From Elmis aenea (Eukaryota; Arthropoda; Insecta; Coleoptera; Elmidae), in NCBI GenBank assembly GCA_947652605.1, contig OX393579.1, positions 51,032,970 through 51,096,969 on the forward strand: a stretch of 64,000 bases of DNA, in the 5' to 3' direction. The notes beneath the pieces are model-generated. The model ran no database searches. It worked only from the letters and a program-made list of their open reading frames with translations, and was not told the DNA's origin. Shown piece by piece: positions 23,438 to 35,083 of this stretch; position 1 is the stretch's first letter, and every line of letters begins with the position of its first letter. Position numbers and translations under genes: made by a program.

Positions 23438-24089
23438 ATGATTTCCAATTTTTTAAACTTTTCAAAAGAGTGAACTTGCACTCCACCCATACCAGTTTTT
23501 AGTCATACTCAGCTTTAGTCAAAAACATTCGAAAGTGTTTTTTTTTTGTTTCAAAATCGAATTTTTATTATTCAATGTTGTTATTCAAATTCTATTTCTG
23601 TGTATAAAAAAATCCATCTCGATTTTTGTTTATCGCCAAGTGTAGCTTTTTCAAACAATTTCTGTGAACCACTGGTATCTAAAAAATGCTAGGCCATAAA
23701 CAGAAAAACTCACCCTCGTATATCATCAGAATAGCAAAATGTATGGGGCCAAATTTAAAGGGTTGATAATTTAACTAAAAATGTTTTAAATTTCAATATG
23801 TATGGTAATTTTTATCAAAAATTTATGCATGTGTGCGTGCTCTATTTAAAATAATACAGTTTACGTACACACACACGTACACCCATACATAGGAAGTGTA
23901 CAAATAGCTGCGTATAATTTAATTTCTCCGGGCTACAAATCTTTTTAATTACATTTTTATTAATCTATAAGGGAGAACCACCCACCCTATAAGGGTACAA
24001 CAACGGCAATATGATTACATCGTATATAACTTGAGAAGTGGGGCGGAGGGGTGTATTATTTATTCGTTTTCATGGATTTTTGAGATTTA
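23438..24089. other. AT-rich sequence without a recognised gene
   Basis: No gene or element was identified. A short alternating CA/TG tract (ACACACACACGTACACC) lies near 23868. Confidence 0.35.
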
Positions 24090-24420
24090 AATCGACGCGG
24101 GACTGTTTCGTTTCGACGCTGGGCGCGCAGAGGTGGGGAGGAGAGAGCTCGGGAGGGGTCCGCGCTCTGAGCGCACTATTCGGTTTCCTGCCGTAAACGT
24201 ATACACACGTTAACCTGTACCCGGAATCATGCTTATCGTGAACACGCGCCCGGACTTACCCGGAATCGTTTATTAAGTATCCGTACTAGTGCTTGTGTGG
24301 TGAGTGCCCGCTTGTTTTTTTTCGTTGATTTCGGGGACTACCTTGTGGCAGCACTGGAACATCTAAGGCCCATTGTGGCTTCTATCAACACCCTCATCGG
24401 TTCTTGTGAAAATATGGAGG
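24090..24420 (+). promoter_or_regulatory. GC-rich promoter and 5' leader upstream of a candidate first exon
   Basis: The region rises sharply in G+C and CpG (GACGCTGGGCGCGCAGAGG, GGGGTCCGCGCTCTGAG, GAACACGCGCCCGGACTTAC) and leads to an ATG in good insect context at 24421. A donor-like site, TGTGTG|GTGAGTG, lies near 24299, and an acceptor-like TTGTGGCAG near 24350, so a small 5' UTR intron is possible. I see no convincing TATA box. There is no transposon sequence here and no second copy in the window. This is the best promoter candidate in the window. Confidence 0.5.
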
Positions 24421-24483
24421 CTACTTACTGCGTCGGGAATGATGTAGACGTTGGAAGAATGTTCGATCAGTATTTATATAAGG
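24421..24483 (+). CDS. Candidate first coding exon (21 codons), gene not recognised
   Basis: ATG at 24415-24421 in the context GAAAATATGGAG opens a frame reading METYCVG-like sequence; precisely, it starts MEATYCVGNDVDVGRMFDQY and ends LYK. The exon closes at AAG|GTACGA (24483/24484), a plausible donor leaving phase 0. The frame is also open upstream to 24297, but the ATG with A at -3 is the natural start. I do not recognise the protein and no next exon is certain. The sequence is unlike the transposon remnants around it. If real, the gene runs rightward into a very long intron. The + strand splice-like signal at 48854/48855 would fit that intron. Confidence 0.4.
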
Positions 24484-25323
24484 TACGATTTTTTTGTATT
24501 TCGAGACGAGCGCGCGCCGAAGTTCGTTGACTTTCGAAAATGATCGCATTTTTCGAAAAGTTTTATTGTACTTAAGTGGGCTCAACACGCCGCGTTATTT
24601 TCTTCGGAAAGTTTGGACTAAAAGTTAGTGATTCAAGTTCGGTAAAGTTTAGATTAATGTTATGAGGAAAGTTGCGCGAAACTTTTTAGCTATTTGGCAA
24701 TTTACATTAAGTGCTTTCTGCCTCGAGCCTGATGGACTTTCTTGTAATAAGTTAGACAAGGACGGACGTCTTATCAGATAATTGCATCGACGGGTTCATT
24801 AATATTGAGGGTACACGGTTGTGGAAATTATTCTTTAGGGGCTTGTACTGCAAGCTCCGGCTAAAAGCTCCACCATGCACAACACAACTTCACAATATCG
24901 CGTTAAACATTTTTTGATAACATTTTTTTAAAGATTTGTTATAATATGCATTTACAACAAAAATGTTAATGTCTAATGTACAACGCACTCGCGATTATCC
25001 TTGACGGGGATTCCCCGTGGCTCAAGTTTTCAACGCTTGATAATTAAGCGAAATTCGTAACATTCCTTCCATCAAACCGGACACAAAAAATTGACCTATA
25101 CGTAATCTAATTATGTGCACAAAAACGCAAAAAGCTTCCACCGCTTTTCATTGGTAACTTAGTTATTAAAATTATGTAAAGTCGATTAAGCCAGTAAAAA
25201 TGGGCAAAACTATATAGATAATCGAATGCCGGTTAAAAAAACTGCCCAAGTTTTCTGAAAAAATGCAGACACCGGTAAAATTACAAAAAAATTTAAGTAC
25301 TGGTCATAGAACATAATTTTTAA
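24484..25323. other. Putative start of a long intron
   Basis: This is AT-rich sequence following the donor at 24484. No gene or element was identified. Confidence 0.35.
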
Positions 25324-26206
25324 TACAGGGTGTTGCATGACGTGACGGCCAAACTTAAGGAGCATGTTCCTCAAGTCAGTTTGAGCAAAAAATGTTAAGT
25401 AAACCATAGTCCAAAACTCGATGGTTATCCAGTTACAGACCTTTAAAGTTTATAAAGAAAAAGTCAAAAAAGTATAAAATACCGCTTTTATCTTCTAAAA
25501 TATTGATATAACAACAAAATGTTTTTTATAAAATCTGCATCGCCATTTTGTTCTGCGTCTTATGGTGTACTCGATTTTGTGTTGTTAAATGCTTGATCAT
25601 TTTGAAAGTGCTACATTGCTCAACATTTTCAAAAACAAGTGAATTACCCGAAAAAGGTTAATTTTAAGCCTATGTAACCTTTCACATTTTATAAAGTACC
25701 TACATTTAAAGAGGAATCTAAAAATGTAATAATAGATCTTTTTGAAAGTGCTACATTGCTCAAAATTTTCAAAAACAAGTGAATTACTCGAAAAAGGTTA
25801 ATTTTAAGCCTATATGACCTTACACATTTTATGAAGTACATTTTAAGAGGTATCTAAAAATGTAATAATATAGAGGGTGTTCTATTTAAAATAACTAGGT
25901 TGGTTGGTGGTTGCCATAGCAAATAAACCGTAAAAAACAAAACAAAATCGAGTACGCCATAAGGCGCAGAAAAGATCTCGATGCGTCTTTTATAGAAAAC
26001 ATTTTGTTGTTAAATCAATAGTTTAGAAGATAAACGGTATTTCATACTTTTTTATGTTACAATTGACCTTTTTTTTATAAACTTTAAAGGTCTATAACTC
26101 TATAACCATCAAGTTTTGCTTTATGGTTCATATAACATTTTTGGTTTAAATTGACTCAACGAACATGCTCCTTAAGTTTGGCCGTTACGTCATGCAACAC
26201 CCTGTA
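25324..26206. mobile_element. Foldback element, family F, with nested tandem repeat
   Basis: TACAGGGTGTTGCATGACGT at the left faces ACGTCATGCAACACCCTGTA at the right. The arms (25324 to about 25586, and about 25940-26206) match at AAACTTAAGGAGCATGTTC and TCGATTTTGT. The central 350 bp is not symmetrical. It holds a 140-bp tandem duplication and a tip-like AGAGGGTGTTCTATTT at about 25872, so something else was inserted between the arms. Confidence 0.8.
25601..25872. repeat. Two tandem 140-bp units inside a foldback
   Basis: TTTGAAAGTGCTACATTGCT starts each unit at 25601 and 25741. Both units continue with AAAACAAGTGAATTAC and end AAAAATGTAATAATA. They are about 90% alike. The second unit is slightly shorter (about 132 bp). 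Confidence 0.85.
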
Positions 26207-26551
26207 TATTTAAGATAATTGTTGGAAGATTTTAATAAATACCTACTGATGATAAATAAAAATTGAGTTCCGCCCTGAGGATCTCGTTAACTTTAAGAGC
26301 TAGAGTATAGATTAAAATTTGATAAAACAACAACACCTGTATCAAAATTCGAAGAAAAGATTAATGTATGTCGAACGGGTTTTGTGAAAAACGTGAAAAA
26401 CTTCTAGTATTTTGGTAAACCGTCTTGTAACTCTTTTATAATATAAAATATATAAAATGTTTGCAAATATTTCTTAGGCAACTCTGAATCGCTTCCAATC
26501 TCCAAATATTTCTTTACCGATTTTTTAAATTATTTCTGCTATTATTTAGAC

Positions 26552-26785
26552 CAGTGTTTATCAAACTTTCAGCCAACTCGTACCCCTTTTGAGAGTTTAG
26601 TCTATCAGCGTAACCCCTTTAGCCGAAGACTAGTTTGGGGGGTCCTTTTAAATAATACTTTTTTATCTAACTAGATTTCTACAGCTAAAAAATGCTAAAG
26701 TAAAATAAAAAAATCAGACGTGCGCCCCTAGAAACACCTTCGCGTACCCCCCAAGGATACGCGTATTAAACTTTGGATAAAGTTT
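26552..26785. mobile_element. Probable hAT-like MITE
   Basis: CAGTGTTTATCAAACTTTC at 26552 followed by CGTACCCC resembles a common hAT-type end. At the right, CGCGTACCCCCCAAGG and ATTAAACTTTGGATAAAG are the degraded inverted counterpart. It is non-coding and the boundaries are approximate. Confidence 0.45.
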
Positions 26786-27003
26786 TTAACCATCTTATAG
26801 ATTGTTTTTGGTCTAAACTTAATGTTGTATGACACTTGGTATTTTACTTTCATGTTTATCAATTGCTTTAAAACGACGACCACTTGATGTAAATGGCCCG
26901 GCCATTATTCGTCTTTATCATGGTAACCAATCAACAAACTAAAAATTGTCGAAAGGGCATTTTATTTTCATCCTAATGATCTTATGAAATTATCGGGGGT
27001 AAA

Positions 27004-27195
27004 ACGCAAATCGTCACCCTATTAAATCGCGTACCGCCTGTCTGTGAAATAAAATGTAGAAAACCATGTAACTGCACATAACTTTACTGTCATAATATGG
27101 AAAGAAAAGGAAACCTCTTTACTCAATTTTTTGTGTTTTGTGTACTGTGATTTTGAAGTTACGAGATTTGATAATTAGGGTGACGACGTATTGCT
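27004..27195. repeat. Short inverted repeat pair
   Basis: CGCAAATCGTCACCCTATTA (about 27003) is inverted as TAATTAGGGTGACGACG (about 27172), with about 140 bp between them. It may be the ends of a small MITE. The interior is AT-rich. Confidence 0.45.
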
Positions 27196-30151
27196 TACAG
27201 AACCAAAACAGTGTTAAGATTTCTTCGAATATTTTAAGCAAAAAAAGTGCATAATTTACCGCGAAAAAATTAATTTTAATCTTGTTCCTATACGAAAAAA
27301 GTCCATTACATATTCGTTATGGTCCACTTGGGTTAGTTTTTTTTTATCAACCGCCATGTTACATCACAAACTTTAACACGTTAACCCACCGTAAACTCTG
27401 CTTTTTATATTTAATATATTTGGGAGCGACAGAACATGATACAAAAAATAAAGTGTAGGGTTTAGAAGTTGGAAGGTTCACTACACCTGTTCAAATAAAA
27501 ATAAAACGAGATGCTTTTTAAACGTTCTCATTTTCCGACATATGTTAAACCAATTTGTTAAATACACCGTCAGTTTTTTTGCATTTTTATGATACCATAA
27601 AGTTATAATAAAGTTAATATTATAATTCCTATGCAAGTTGGAAAGATTAAAAGATTGCTGTATATGATTGTATACTTCATAAAACTATTAATAGTTTGTT
27701 TTTGATCATAACATTTAAATATCGAAATTTGTTTTTAATTACGTCTGGTTTATAACTATAATAAATTTTAACTTTTTAAAAGCGCTTACTTTGATTCGTG
27801 TAGTGTGTCGAAGCCCTTATAAAACAAAAAACAGGGTTAAATAAATAAATAAGATTGTTACTGGCGAAGGAAAAGTCTACATTGATCTAGAATTTCTATC
27901 GCCAAAAGATTCTTCATAAAATAGGTTTGCAACAAATGTGCCAATATTAAAATATTCGCAATAAAATCGTCCGTTATGAAGTTAAAAATATTTAGCGTAT
28001 AGAAACCGTAAAATATTTATTGACCGTAAAAATTTTGCCTTAAAAATAACCTCAGAAATATGTACATCTGTACAATGAAGTCATATCTTACGGAACTCCT
28101 TCGATTTTAGTTACAAATATGTGGTGGTTTCTCACATTTGTTTTTTGCCAAATCAGTTCTGCTTTGGTTTCTTCGGTTCAGAAGTCATTAACTTCCATTT
28201 GCCAAATTTATTTTTATCAGGAAAACCCCGAAATTACTCCTCATTGCAAATATAACAGGGCAAAAATTGCACAGACACGTTTAATATAATTCTAAAAGTC
28301 TTCATATTTACAATCGAATTTTGAAAACAAAATTAGTAAAGTTATTTTAACAACTAATATTTGATTTGGAGCACACGTGGGACGAACCACACCAGATTTA
28401 GTGTCATTCAGAAGCCTATAAAGTGATGGGTATAGTAATTTCATAGCTTCATTGACACGTCAGTACCTACTACCTAAAAAGTTGGAGCTAAGCACGTAAT
28501 ACTAATTCGACTAACATTAAAACCACTGCAACTTTTGTACGAAGTATGCTTTGTTAAACCGCACATGTTACTTCTTGTTCAAGGAATTTCGAAATATTTG
28601 AGAGCCACCGATGCAGATAATCCTTTAATTTTGCCTACAAAGATATTGTTTAAAGATAAATGCATTGGGGATTTTTCAAATTATTTCGTCTAATTGGCTG
28701 GATAATTTAAAATTCTTGTTCAACTCAGAGACCCGACGTTGCAGCTTCAAAAGGAATTAGAAATAATACAACATTGTATTTTTAAGGCTTTAAACATCTT
28801 TTTGAGATAGTGTACGGGTGGCAAAAAACTGTTTCTGTTCTTCTAAACTGTGTTGCCTATAATATAATTAATTAATAAAAGGAATGTATTGATAGACTCA
28901 TAGATAAAAGATTAGTGAGTACCTCATGTTGCTTAATATTTACAAGAAACAACTATGTTGTAGTCAGCTAAAAATGGGATATTATTGCAGTAGAATTATA
29001 GTTGATGTTTTATGTGCGCAAAAAAAACACATTTTTGAGGCAAACTATAGTAGTGCGTCAAGTGGAAAGACACTTGTTCCCAGAACGTGCTATACATTCT
29101 GCCAATAATGAAACATAAAACTTTAGCAGCGGATTTTTCTCATACAAGACATAACACAAGTATCTTAACGTTATTTTTGTTATATTGTATTATTAATTAT
29201 GTCTTATTTTGTATGCACTTGAAAACTAAATGAGTTTGACATGCAATATCCTCTTTAGGATTGTAAAATCAACTGTTAATCGTCTTAGTTCCTCGCGGAA
29301 CAACAGCAAGTTACTTGTAACCAATTTTGCTTTGTATTTAACACAAAATAACACCAAAAGGTTCAGACTTCAAAAGCACCTGAATCGGCCTCCAGACAAT
29401 AACAACGTAAAATCTTAAAAAACGCTGGTTATTAAAGAACATATGCGACCCTCGGGGGTGCTACCAGTTTCAATGGGGGCCAGAAACTAATCAGTCTGTT
29501 AGTGGACCAAACAAAGTTTCGTTTAAATTGGCTTGACCGATTTGGTTAAACCCGCTTCAGGCGAACATCCCCTAAAAACTCCACTCACTTATGGTAGGAC
29601 ATACAAATCTGCAAAAGTGCAGTTTTTTTTAATGAAAGTCGTAATTAAGTTTGTAAAAACAATATTTTAAGGTTCCCCCTTAACCAACAGATTCTATCTA
29701 GCTTAAAATAATGGCTACTAAACTTTAGAATTCACATTAAAAGACTATCAACATCGTCATATTGCAGTGATTTGCATCAAATGTCTCAATCAAATACTAG
29801 AAAGTAGCAGTTTAAAGTTTTTTTACTGAAAATATCTGCAAATTCTTTGAAAAATATAATGTTATCGAATGACATAGTTGCAACTGCAAACACCACTGTA
29901 AATACAAAACTGTTTAGGTACATTTTGTGCAAGAATTTTGAGAAAATAGGCCTTAAACTTCACCGAAAGTTAGCGAGCAGTAATTAAAACTTTGGTAATT
30001 AAGGGAGATCTTATAAATAATTTCTAGATTTATAAGAATGTTTCTAAAGACATAATTTTGATGCTATAAGATGCAAGAGTTGTAGTGAAGTTTTACATAA
30101 ACAAATCAAAGATTTCTAAAAAAATTATTCCTCTTTCGTAGTCAGTAGATT
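27196..30151. other. AT-rich sequence, nothing recognised (3 kb)
   Basis: No transposon ends, long inverted repeats or meaningful reading frames were identified. It is the longest repeat-poor stretch in the window and could hold conserved intronic DNA. The frames at 28926-29108 and 29230-29418 show no known motif. Confidence 0.35.
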
Positions 30152-30192
30152 ATTTATTTATTTATTTATTTATATATTTATTTATTTATTTA
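30152..30192. repeat. (TTTA)n microsatellite
   Basis: About nine TTTA units with one TATA interruption. In this genome such runs close minus-strand retrotransposon copies (see 38865), so it may mark a degraded 3' end. No coding remnant follows. Confidence 0.7.
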
Positions 30193-30499
30193 CATGGCAG
30201 TTGTCAACGAACATAATTAGAAACGACATGTTTATGGTATGTTCCTAAAGTACTGAAGAGTTTTGTTTAATTTTTAAGTCCAGTGATATTATGCATCAAT
30301 ATTAGGAGTTTCGATACTACATAAAAAAAGGATAGGCGGTTTTTGTACTTAAACTAATTTACAAGAATGTAGTACAGCTTTTTACAAAGGTAGAATAAAA
30401 TTATGGAATTTTTGTGGGTTGCAAGTTTCATGGATATTAACCTCATTAACATTAATTTATTATAACTTGTCCCTCGAAGTTCTTGCGAAATTTTATTTA

Positions 30500-32030
30500 A
30501 TTATGAGTCCTTCTACTGTTAGTTGTAGGACGTTAAGTTGTGTTGTGCTGATTTTTTTCCTTGTTTTTCTGTCTTGTGCTAGCTTTTTTTAAGCTTTTCC
30601 ACGTGACGTTTCTATCGATTGCTGCTTTTTTAACTTCATCTTGCCAGGTTCTTCTCGATCTGTCTCTTTTGTTTTTTTCCTGTCTGTCTCTTTCGTTTTT
30701 TCCCTGTGATCTTGCTTCATGGGCTTTTCTGGTTAATCTTTCTTCTTTCATCCTATACATGTGACACAACCATCGCAGCTGTCTTTCTTGTATTTTTGTG
30801 TCAACTGATTTATCTTTGATTGTTCTCTATGTTTTATTTCTGATTCTACCTTTTTGTTTTTCCTTGGATATTTCTTGGAAGTCTCACTATTTTTGTTTGT
30901 GAGCGTCCACGTTTCACTTCCGTATAAAAGAGCTGGAGTTACTACCTTTTTTACCACTTCCACTTTTGTTCGTTTTGGGACTTCTCTATTTCCAAAAAAT
31001 GTTGTTCTTTAACTGATCTGAGTTACCACGTTTTTGATCACTTCAACTTTTGTTCGTTTTGGGACTTATCTATCGGGTGATCGAAAATGATTGATGCCAA
31101 GGGTGTTGGGAACTTTGTTCGAACGGGTGGTAACCCATAGGGGAAAACCAGTAGCGTAGGAAAAAAAGTTTGTATTGACAGAACGGGTAATAATATTCTC
31201 CATTTAAATACGACAGCCACAGTTTTTACTGACAAAAAGATTTGCAAAGCTTTTTGTTTAAAAGAATTAGCTCCATAATAACAATTAAGTGAGGCTACCT
31301 TAAATCAGTTCCTTTATTAATATGCATACATATGTAAATATTGTTCACACACGAAATGACAGAACAACCTGAACGCACACAAAAAGAAAAACTGATAACT
31401 GATTTTTACGAAAAGATGCAAATTATAACGAAAAGCTACTAACCGCACACGAAATGACAGGTCACCTGAACGTCACATAAAACGTCAATAATACTACGCC
31501 ACTGATATCCTAGTTTTACACTAAGATACCAACTAAAACTTGGTTATTTTATTTTCGGTCTGAAGTTAGCGGGCCATCAGTCATTGTTGATCACCCGATA
31601 TTTCCCAAAAATGTTGTTCTTAAAATGTTAGATATTCTTACCACATTTCCTGTCCTTTCGCTTATTTCCTTGTCCGTTCCTCCATTTTTCTCTATGATCA
31701 CTCCTAAATATTTAAATCTTTCTACCTCTTCCAACCTAAGCCCATTTAAAGTGATACTATGCTCTTTGTTCACTGTTTTAGTTTTTTCTGTATTTATTTT
31801 CATTTTTTTTCCAATTACTGGTTTAGAGTTTCTAGGTTATGTTGCAGATTCTTTTTTGTTTCCGCGATTAAGACCATGTCGTCTGCGAACTTAACTCAGT
31901 CATGTTTATTTTTTCCATTTTCCCGTTGCCTAGGTGAAACGGTCTCATTTTTTGTTTTACTTCTTTAATTACGCCATCCGTAACAACTGCGAATAATAAT
32001 GGAATGAGCAGGGTGTTCACTTGCAAAATA
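30500..32030 (-). pseudogene. RTE-like reverse transcriptase relic interrupted by a MITE
   Basis: Reading the minus strand from 32030 down, it encodes LLFAVVTDGVIKEVKQKMRP, then the polymerase box FADDMVLIAETKKNLQHN near 31880, then MKINTEKTKT and LEEVERFKYLGVIIEKNGGT. After the MITE at 31073-31598 it continues with VVTPALLYGSETWTLTN and the basic C-terminal tail. The order matches the palm, thumb and C-terminal tail of RTE-like non-LTR enzymes. Stops follow LNQ and occur in the tail. A segment of about 75-80 bp is duplicated (30938-31014 and 31019-31072 plus 31599-31624). The endonuclease and upstream polymerase are lacking. Confidence 0.8.
31073..31598. mobile_element. MITE with TCGGGTGATC ends and TA target duplication
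   Basis: TCGGGTGATCGAAAATGATT at the left and AATGATTG-type sequence ending GATCACCCGA at the right form terminal inverted repeats of about 24 bp with a few mismatches. TA flanks both sides (31071-31072 and 31599-31600). The interrupted reverse transcriptase sequence is continuous once this 526-bp piece is removed. Two CACACGAAATGACAG copies lie inside, near 31350 and 31445. TA duplication suggests mobilisation by a Tc1/mariner-type transposase, which is an inference. Confidence 0.85.
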
Positions 32031-33323
32031 CGAAATTAAATTTCGATTGATAGTGACTGGCTCATGAATATTTACACCCTTGTAACTGCACCCTAAAATT
32101 CTGCAATTTGTTTCTTGTCACGTTGTATGTGCTTGTAATATTTGCGCTCATGATACAACGGACTAGAATGGAACTTGGAGATTTTACGAAAAAACCTTAT
32201 CTGGTATAATTTCTTTAGATAAAATCACAAAACGCCCTCTATGTTTAGTATCGAGTTCCGTTCGCATTCGTTAGCGAGTCCGTAAAATGCCTTATTATAA
32301 CCAGTTTAGGATTTTTTATAGTTTGTTCTTTAGAAATGGTTCGAAAACGGGTTTGTATTTAATGTATACATGAGGTTTTTTGTTCCCGAGTAACCTTGGA
32401 ATAGTAAACGCAAGAATCGTTTAAATAAACCTTTCTTTACTGGAATTTATTGCAGTACATTTTCCTCCCCTGTTTATTTTTCGGTGTTATCTTGATTCAT
32501 GATACAAGCGTGTTATTTACAACCTGTATCTACCTGTAATTATGCTGCGTATAAAGAATCCAACATGGGCAATTATCATAAATTAAATTATGGCGGAATA
32601 CCCCCGCGCGTATCTTTGGGTGTTGTAAGATAGAAGGCTGGGAGAAAAACGTTTAGCAATAAAATTCCTCTTATTACGGTTTAATTAGTCGTAACTAACG
32701 CTTTATGGGCTTTTAAAGTTACTTATTTATTAAAAGTGTTTGTTCATTTTCAACGTTTTTAAAACATATTGTTTTTACTACATGCCATAGATTAACACAG
32801 CATAAAATTAAGGTCGTTAAAAAATTTGTTAACAAATATTTTAAATTAATTTATTGTTCTATTATTCTATAAACAAAAATAGTATGCTTAAAGGCAAACG
32901 TTGCGAAAAAAATATCAAATTTTTACACCATAATTTACATAGCAGTTAATCCTAAATTCACTCCTAAACTTTGTAAGCATCAGATTAAATTTTAAATCCC
33001 ATTAAGATAAAAGTAATTGCTTTTTTGCGCTTGATAAAAAAATTTAACGTAAAATGTGAGATTCTGTTTCATTTAGATTTGTTCAAACCAAAATTTCCTG
33101 CCTGTTTAGTAGTACGCAATAAACTGAACTTTTCTGGTTTAAAAAAAAGATTTCTCTTTTTTTTTTTTAAGTGTTTTACCAAAATATTTCTTTACTCAGA
33201 TAACCTGACTGTATTTCTTAACTTTAATATAAAACTTAATAAGAACATTGCGGATTTATTTTAGGTAATCTGTTTAAGGGCTTTATCACACGACATGTTT
33301 TTGCATCGAAATACGTACATTAT
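32031..33323. other. AT-rich sequence without a recognised gene
   Basis: No gene or element was identified, apart from a lone foldback-like tip GCAGGGTGTTCAC at about 32007. TTTATTTTAG|GTAATC at about 33265 resembles a weak zero-length-exon splice signal. Confidence 0.35.
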
Positions 33324-33399
33324 AAATTGTTGAACGTCCGTTGTTTTAAGGTTTAAAAATTAAAAACTCTGGATTTACAGGACGGTTTTATTGATTTTG

Positions 33400-33458
33400 G
33401 TTAAAAATCCGACGTTTCGCACTTAATGTTTTTAAGGCTTCTTCAAGGGAATTTTAAC
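33400..33458 (-). ncRNA. Hammerhead-ribozyme-like motif, left arm
   Basis: This is the minus-strand counterpart of the motif at 35025-35083, with the same core. GTTAAAATTCCC (stem I strand) precedes TTGAAGA, a paired stem II, then GAAACGTC and the second stem I strand GGATTTTTAACC. The first core base is T where active hammerheads have C, so activity may be reduced or lost. Confidence 0.45.
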
Positions 33459-33773
33459 AATATTCATTGATAATTGACAAGGCTAACATGGTGCACATAA
33501 CCATTTGTTTTTTGAATGTGTAGAACAATTCGAAAGTCAAAAATAACAGTGATACAATTGTACGTAAAATTTTTAAAGTGTTGCCTTTGTGTTAAAATTT
33601 TATGTTATCCGTTTTAATTTACATTTTTACACATAAAATCCTTTTAATGAAAAGACTGTTTACATTTTACAATAAATTAGTGCGACTGTATCACTGTTAT
33701 TTTTGACTTTCGAATTGTTCTACACATTCAAAAAACAAATGGTTATGTGCACCATATTAGCCTTGTCAATTAT

Positions 33774-35008
33774 AATAATAATAATAATAATAAAAATCTT
33801 TATTGTCCACAAACAAAAAATGCCATGAGACAAAAAGCTGCTTATCAAAGCAGCAGAACATTGAATAATACATTATAGACAACAAAAAAAAAGAACAAAT
33901 AACAAAACAAGCCGTTAACAAAACATCAACACACAAAAAAAACAAATTATTTATAACAAGATTACAGATAAAATAAAATATAGGGACAAAACCACATCCC
34001 AAAATCCAATGAAAATCATACATCACGATCGAGATATTCATCTAGTGAGTAGAAAGCGTTTTCAACCAAAAACCCTTTCACTAATTTAGCAAATCCCTTT
34101 TTCCTGATTGCACCTTTATATGTAGGAGGTAAATGGTTATACAATTTTATTGCAGTATATAGAGGTGATTTTTCAAAATTGGTTAGCCTATGCAAAGGAA
34201 ATGAGAGATCACTACCATGTCTAGTATTATAACTATGGTACGATTTATTCTGACATATTATGTCATAATTTTTAAATATGAACATTAACGATTCTAAAAT
34301 AAGAAGTGATGGTAATGTTAAGATTTTATGTTTAACAAATATCGGCTTACATGAGGAAATGTAATCTAAACGAAACACAGCTCTAATTACTTTTTTTTGT
34401 AATAGAAATATTCTGCGCAAATGATTACTGTGACCTCCCCAAAAGATAATTGAATATGATACTCTAGAGTAAAAGTGCCCATAGTATAGCATCATCAAGG
34501 TATCAATGCAAACCATATCTCTAATTTTAAATATTTGATATAATAAGGGTTGAATTTTGTTATACAAATCATCAATTTGTACCTTCCAATTAAGACATTC
34601 ATCAATGATGATCCCTAATAGTATAGCGTTGGTAGACTGTCTTACTAAAGAATTATTTAATTTGATAGCTAAACTATAGTTTCTCTCTCTGTACAAATTA
34701 AAGTAAATAAAATTCGACTTGTTTACATTTATACTCAAACAATTTTTTCTAAACCAATTATTAATTAAAAAAAGATCTCTTTCAATTTGTTTTTGTAAAA
34801 TTTTTTCATTTTCACAATTGAATATAATAGATACATCATCCGCATACATGATAATATCAGATTTCAGGTTTAATAAAAAAATATCATTAACAAAAATAAT
34901 AAATAATAAAGGACCCAGGATAGAGCCCTGAGGTACACCTTTTTTTATGAAACAAGGATCAGACAACCTCTCATTAATACGTACATATTGTATTCTATCA
35001 CGTAGATG
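33774..35008 (-). mobile_element. 5'-truncated non-LTR retrotransposon with 5-bp target duplication
   Basis: The copy lies on the minus strand between two ATTAT pentamers (33769-33773 and 35009-35013) and ends in an AAT-repeat tail at 33774-33793. The last 240 bp or so before the tail are 3' untranslated sequence shared with the copy at 9186. Removing it restores the right arm of the host element exactly. Truncation at the 5' side and an AAT-type tail are typical of target-primed retrotransposition. Confidence 0.85.
34016..35008 (-). pseudogene. Reverse transcriptase, C-terminal two-thirds (Jockey/CR1-group non-LTR)
   Basis: This is the longest open frame in the window. The frame is open to the truncation point at 35008, reading DRIQYVRINERLSDPCFIKK and then GVPQGSILGPLLF, the GxPQGS box. 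The catalytic YADD lies in DIIMYADDVSIIF. Further on are NKSNFIYFN, the thumb region, and the C-terminal block SYNTRHGSDLSFPLHR, common in insect Jockey-group proteins. It ends at a stop at 34016. The endonuclease and the N-terminal polymerase motifs (including FLDLSKAFD, seen in the relative at 10236) are missing through 5' truncation. The intact frame suggests a fairly recent insertion. It can yield no complete enzyme. The exact clade is uncertain. Confidence 0.85.
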
Positions 35009-35024
35009 ATTATCAATGAATATT

Positions 35025-35083
35025 GTTAAAATTCCCTTGAAGAAGCCTTAAAAACATTAAGTGCGAAACGTCGGATTTTTAAC
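35025..35083 (+). ncRNA. Hammerhead-ribozyme-like motif, right arm
   Basis: Stem I pairs GTTAAAATTCCC (35025-35036) with GGATTTTTAAC (35073-35083), with one bulge and one mismatch. The core reads TTGAAGA (35037-35043; consensus CUGANGA). Stem II, 35045-35064, folds as GC-CTTAA/TTAAG-GC around AAACA with a single bulged base. GAAA follows at 35065-35068, then CGTC, where ACGT could form the two-base or dimeric stem III and C35072 would be the cleavage base. The layout is type I. The C3-to-T change is expected to weaken catalysis. Confidence 0.5.

Noticed and set aside
31625..31968. + strand frames with hydrophobic runs
   Set aside because: They are antisense to the reverse transcriptase relic; the hydrophobic look comes from T-rich complement.
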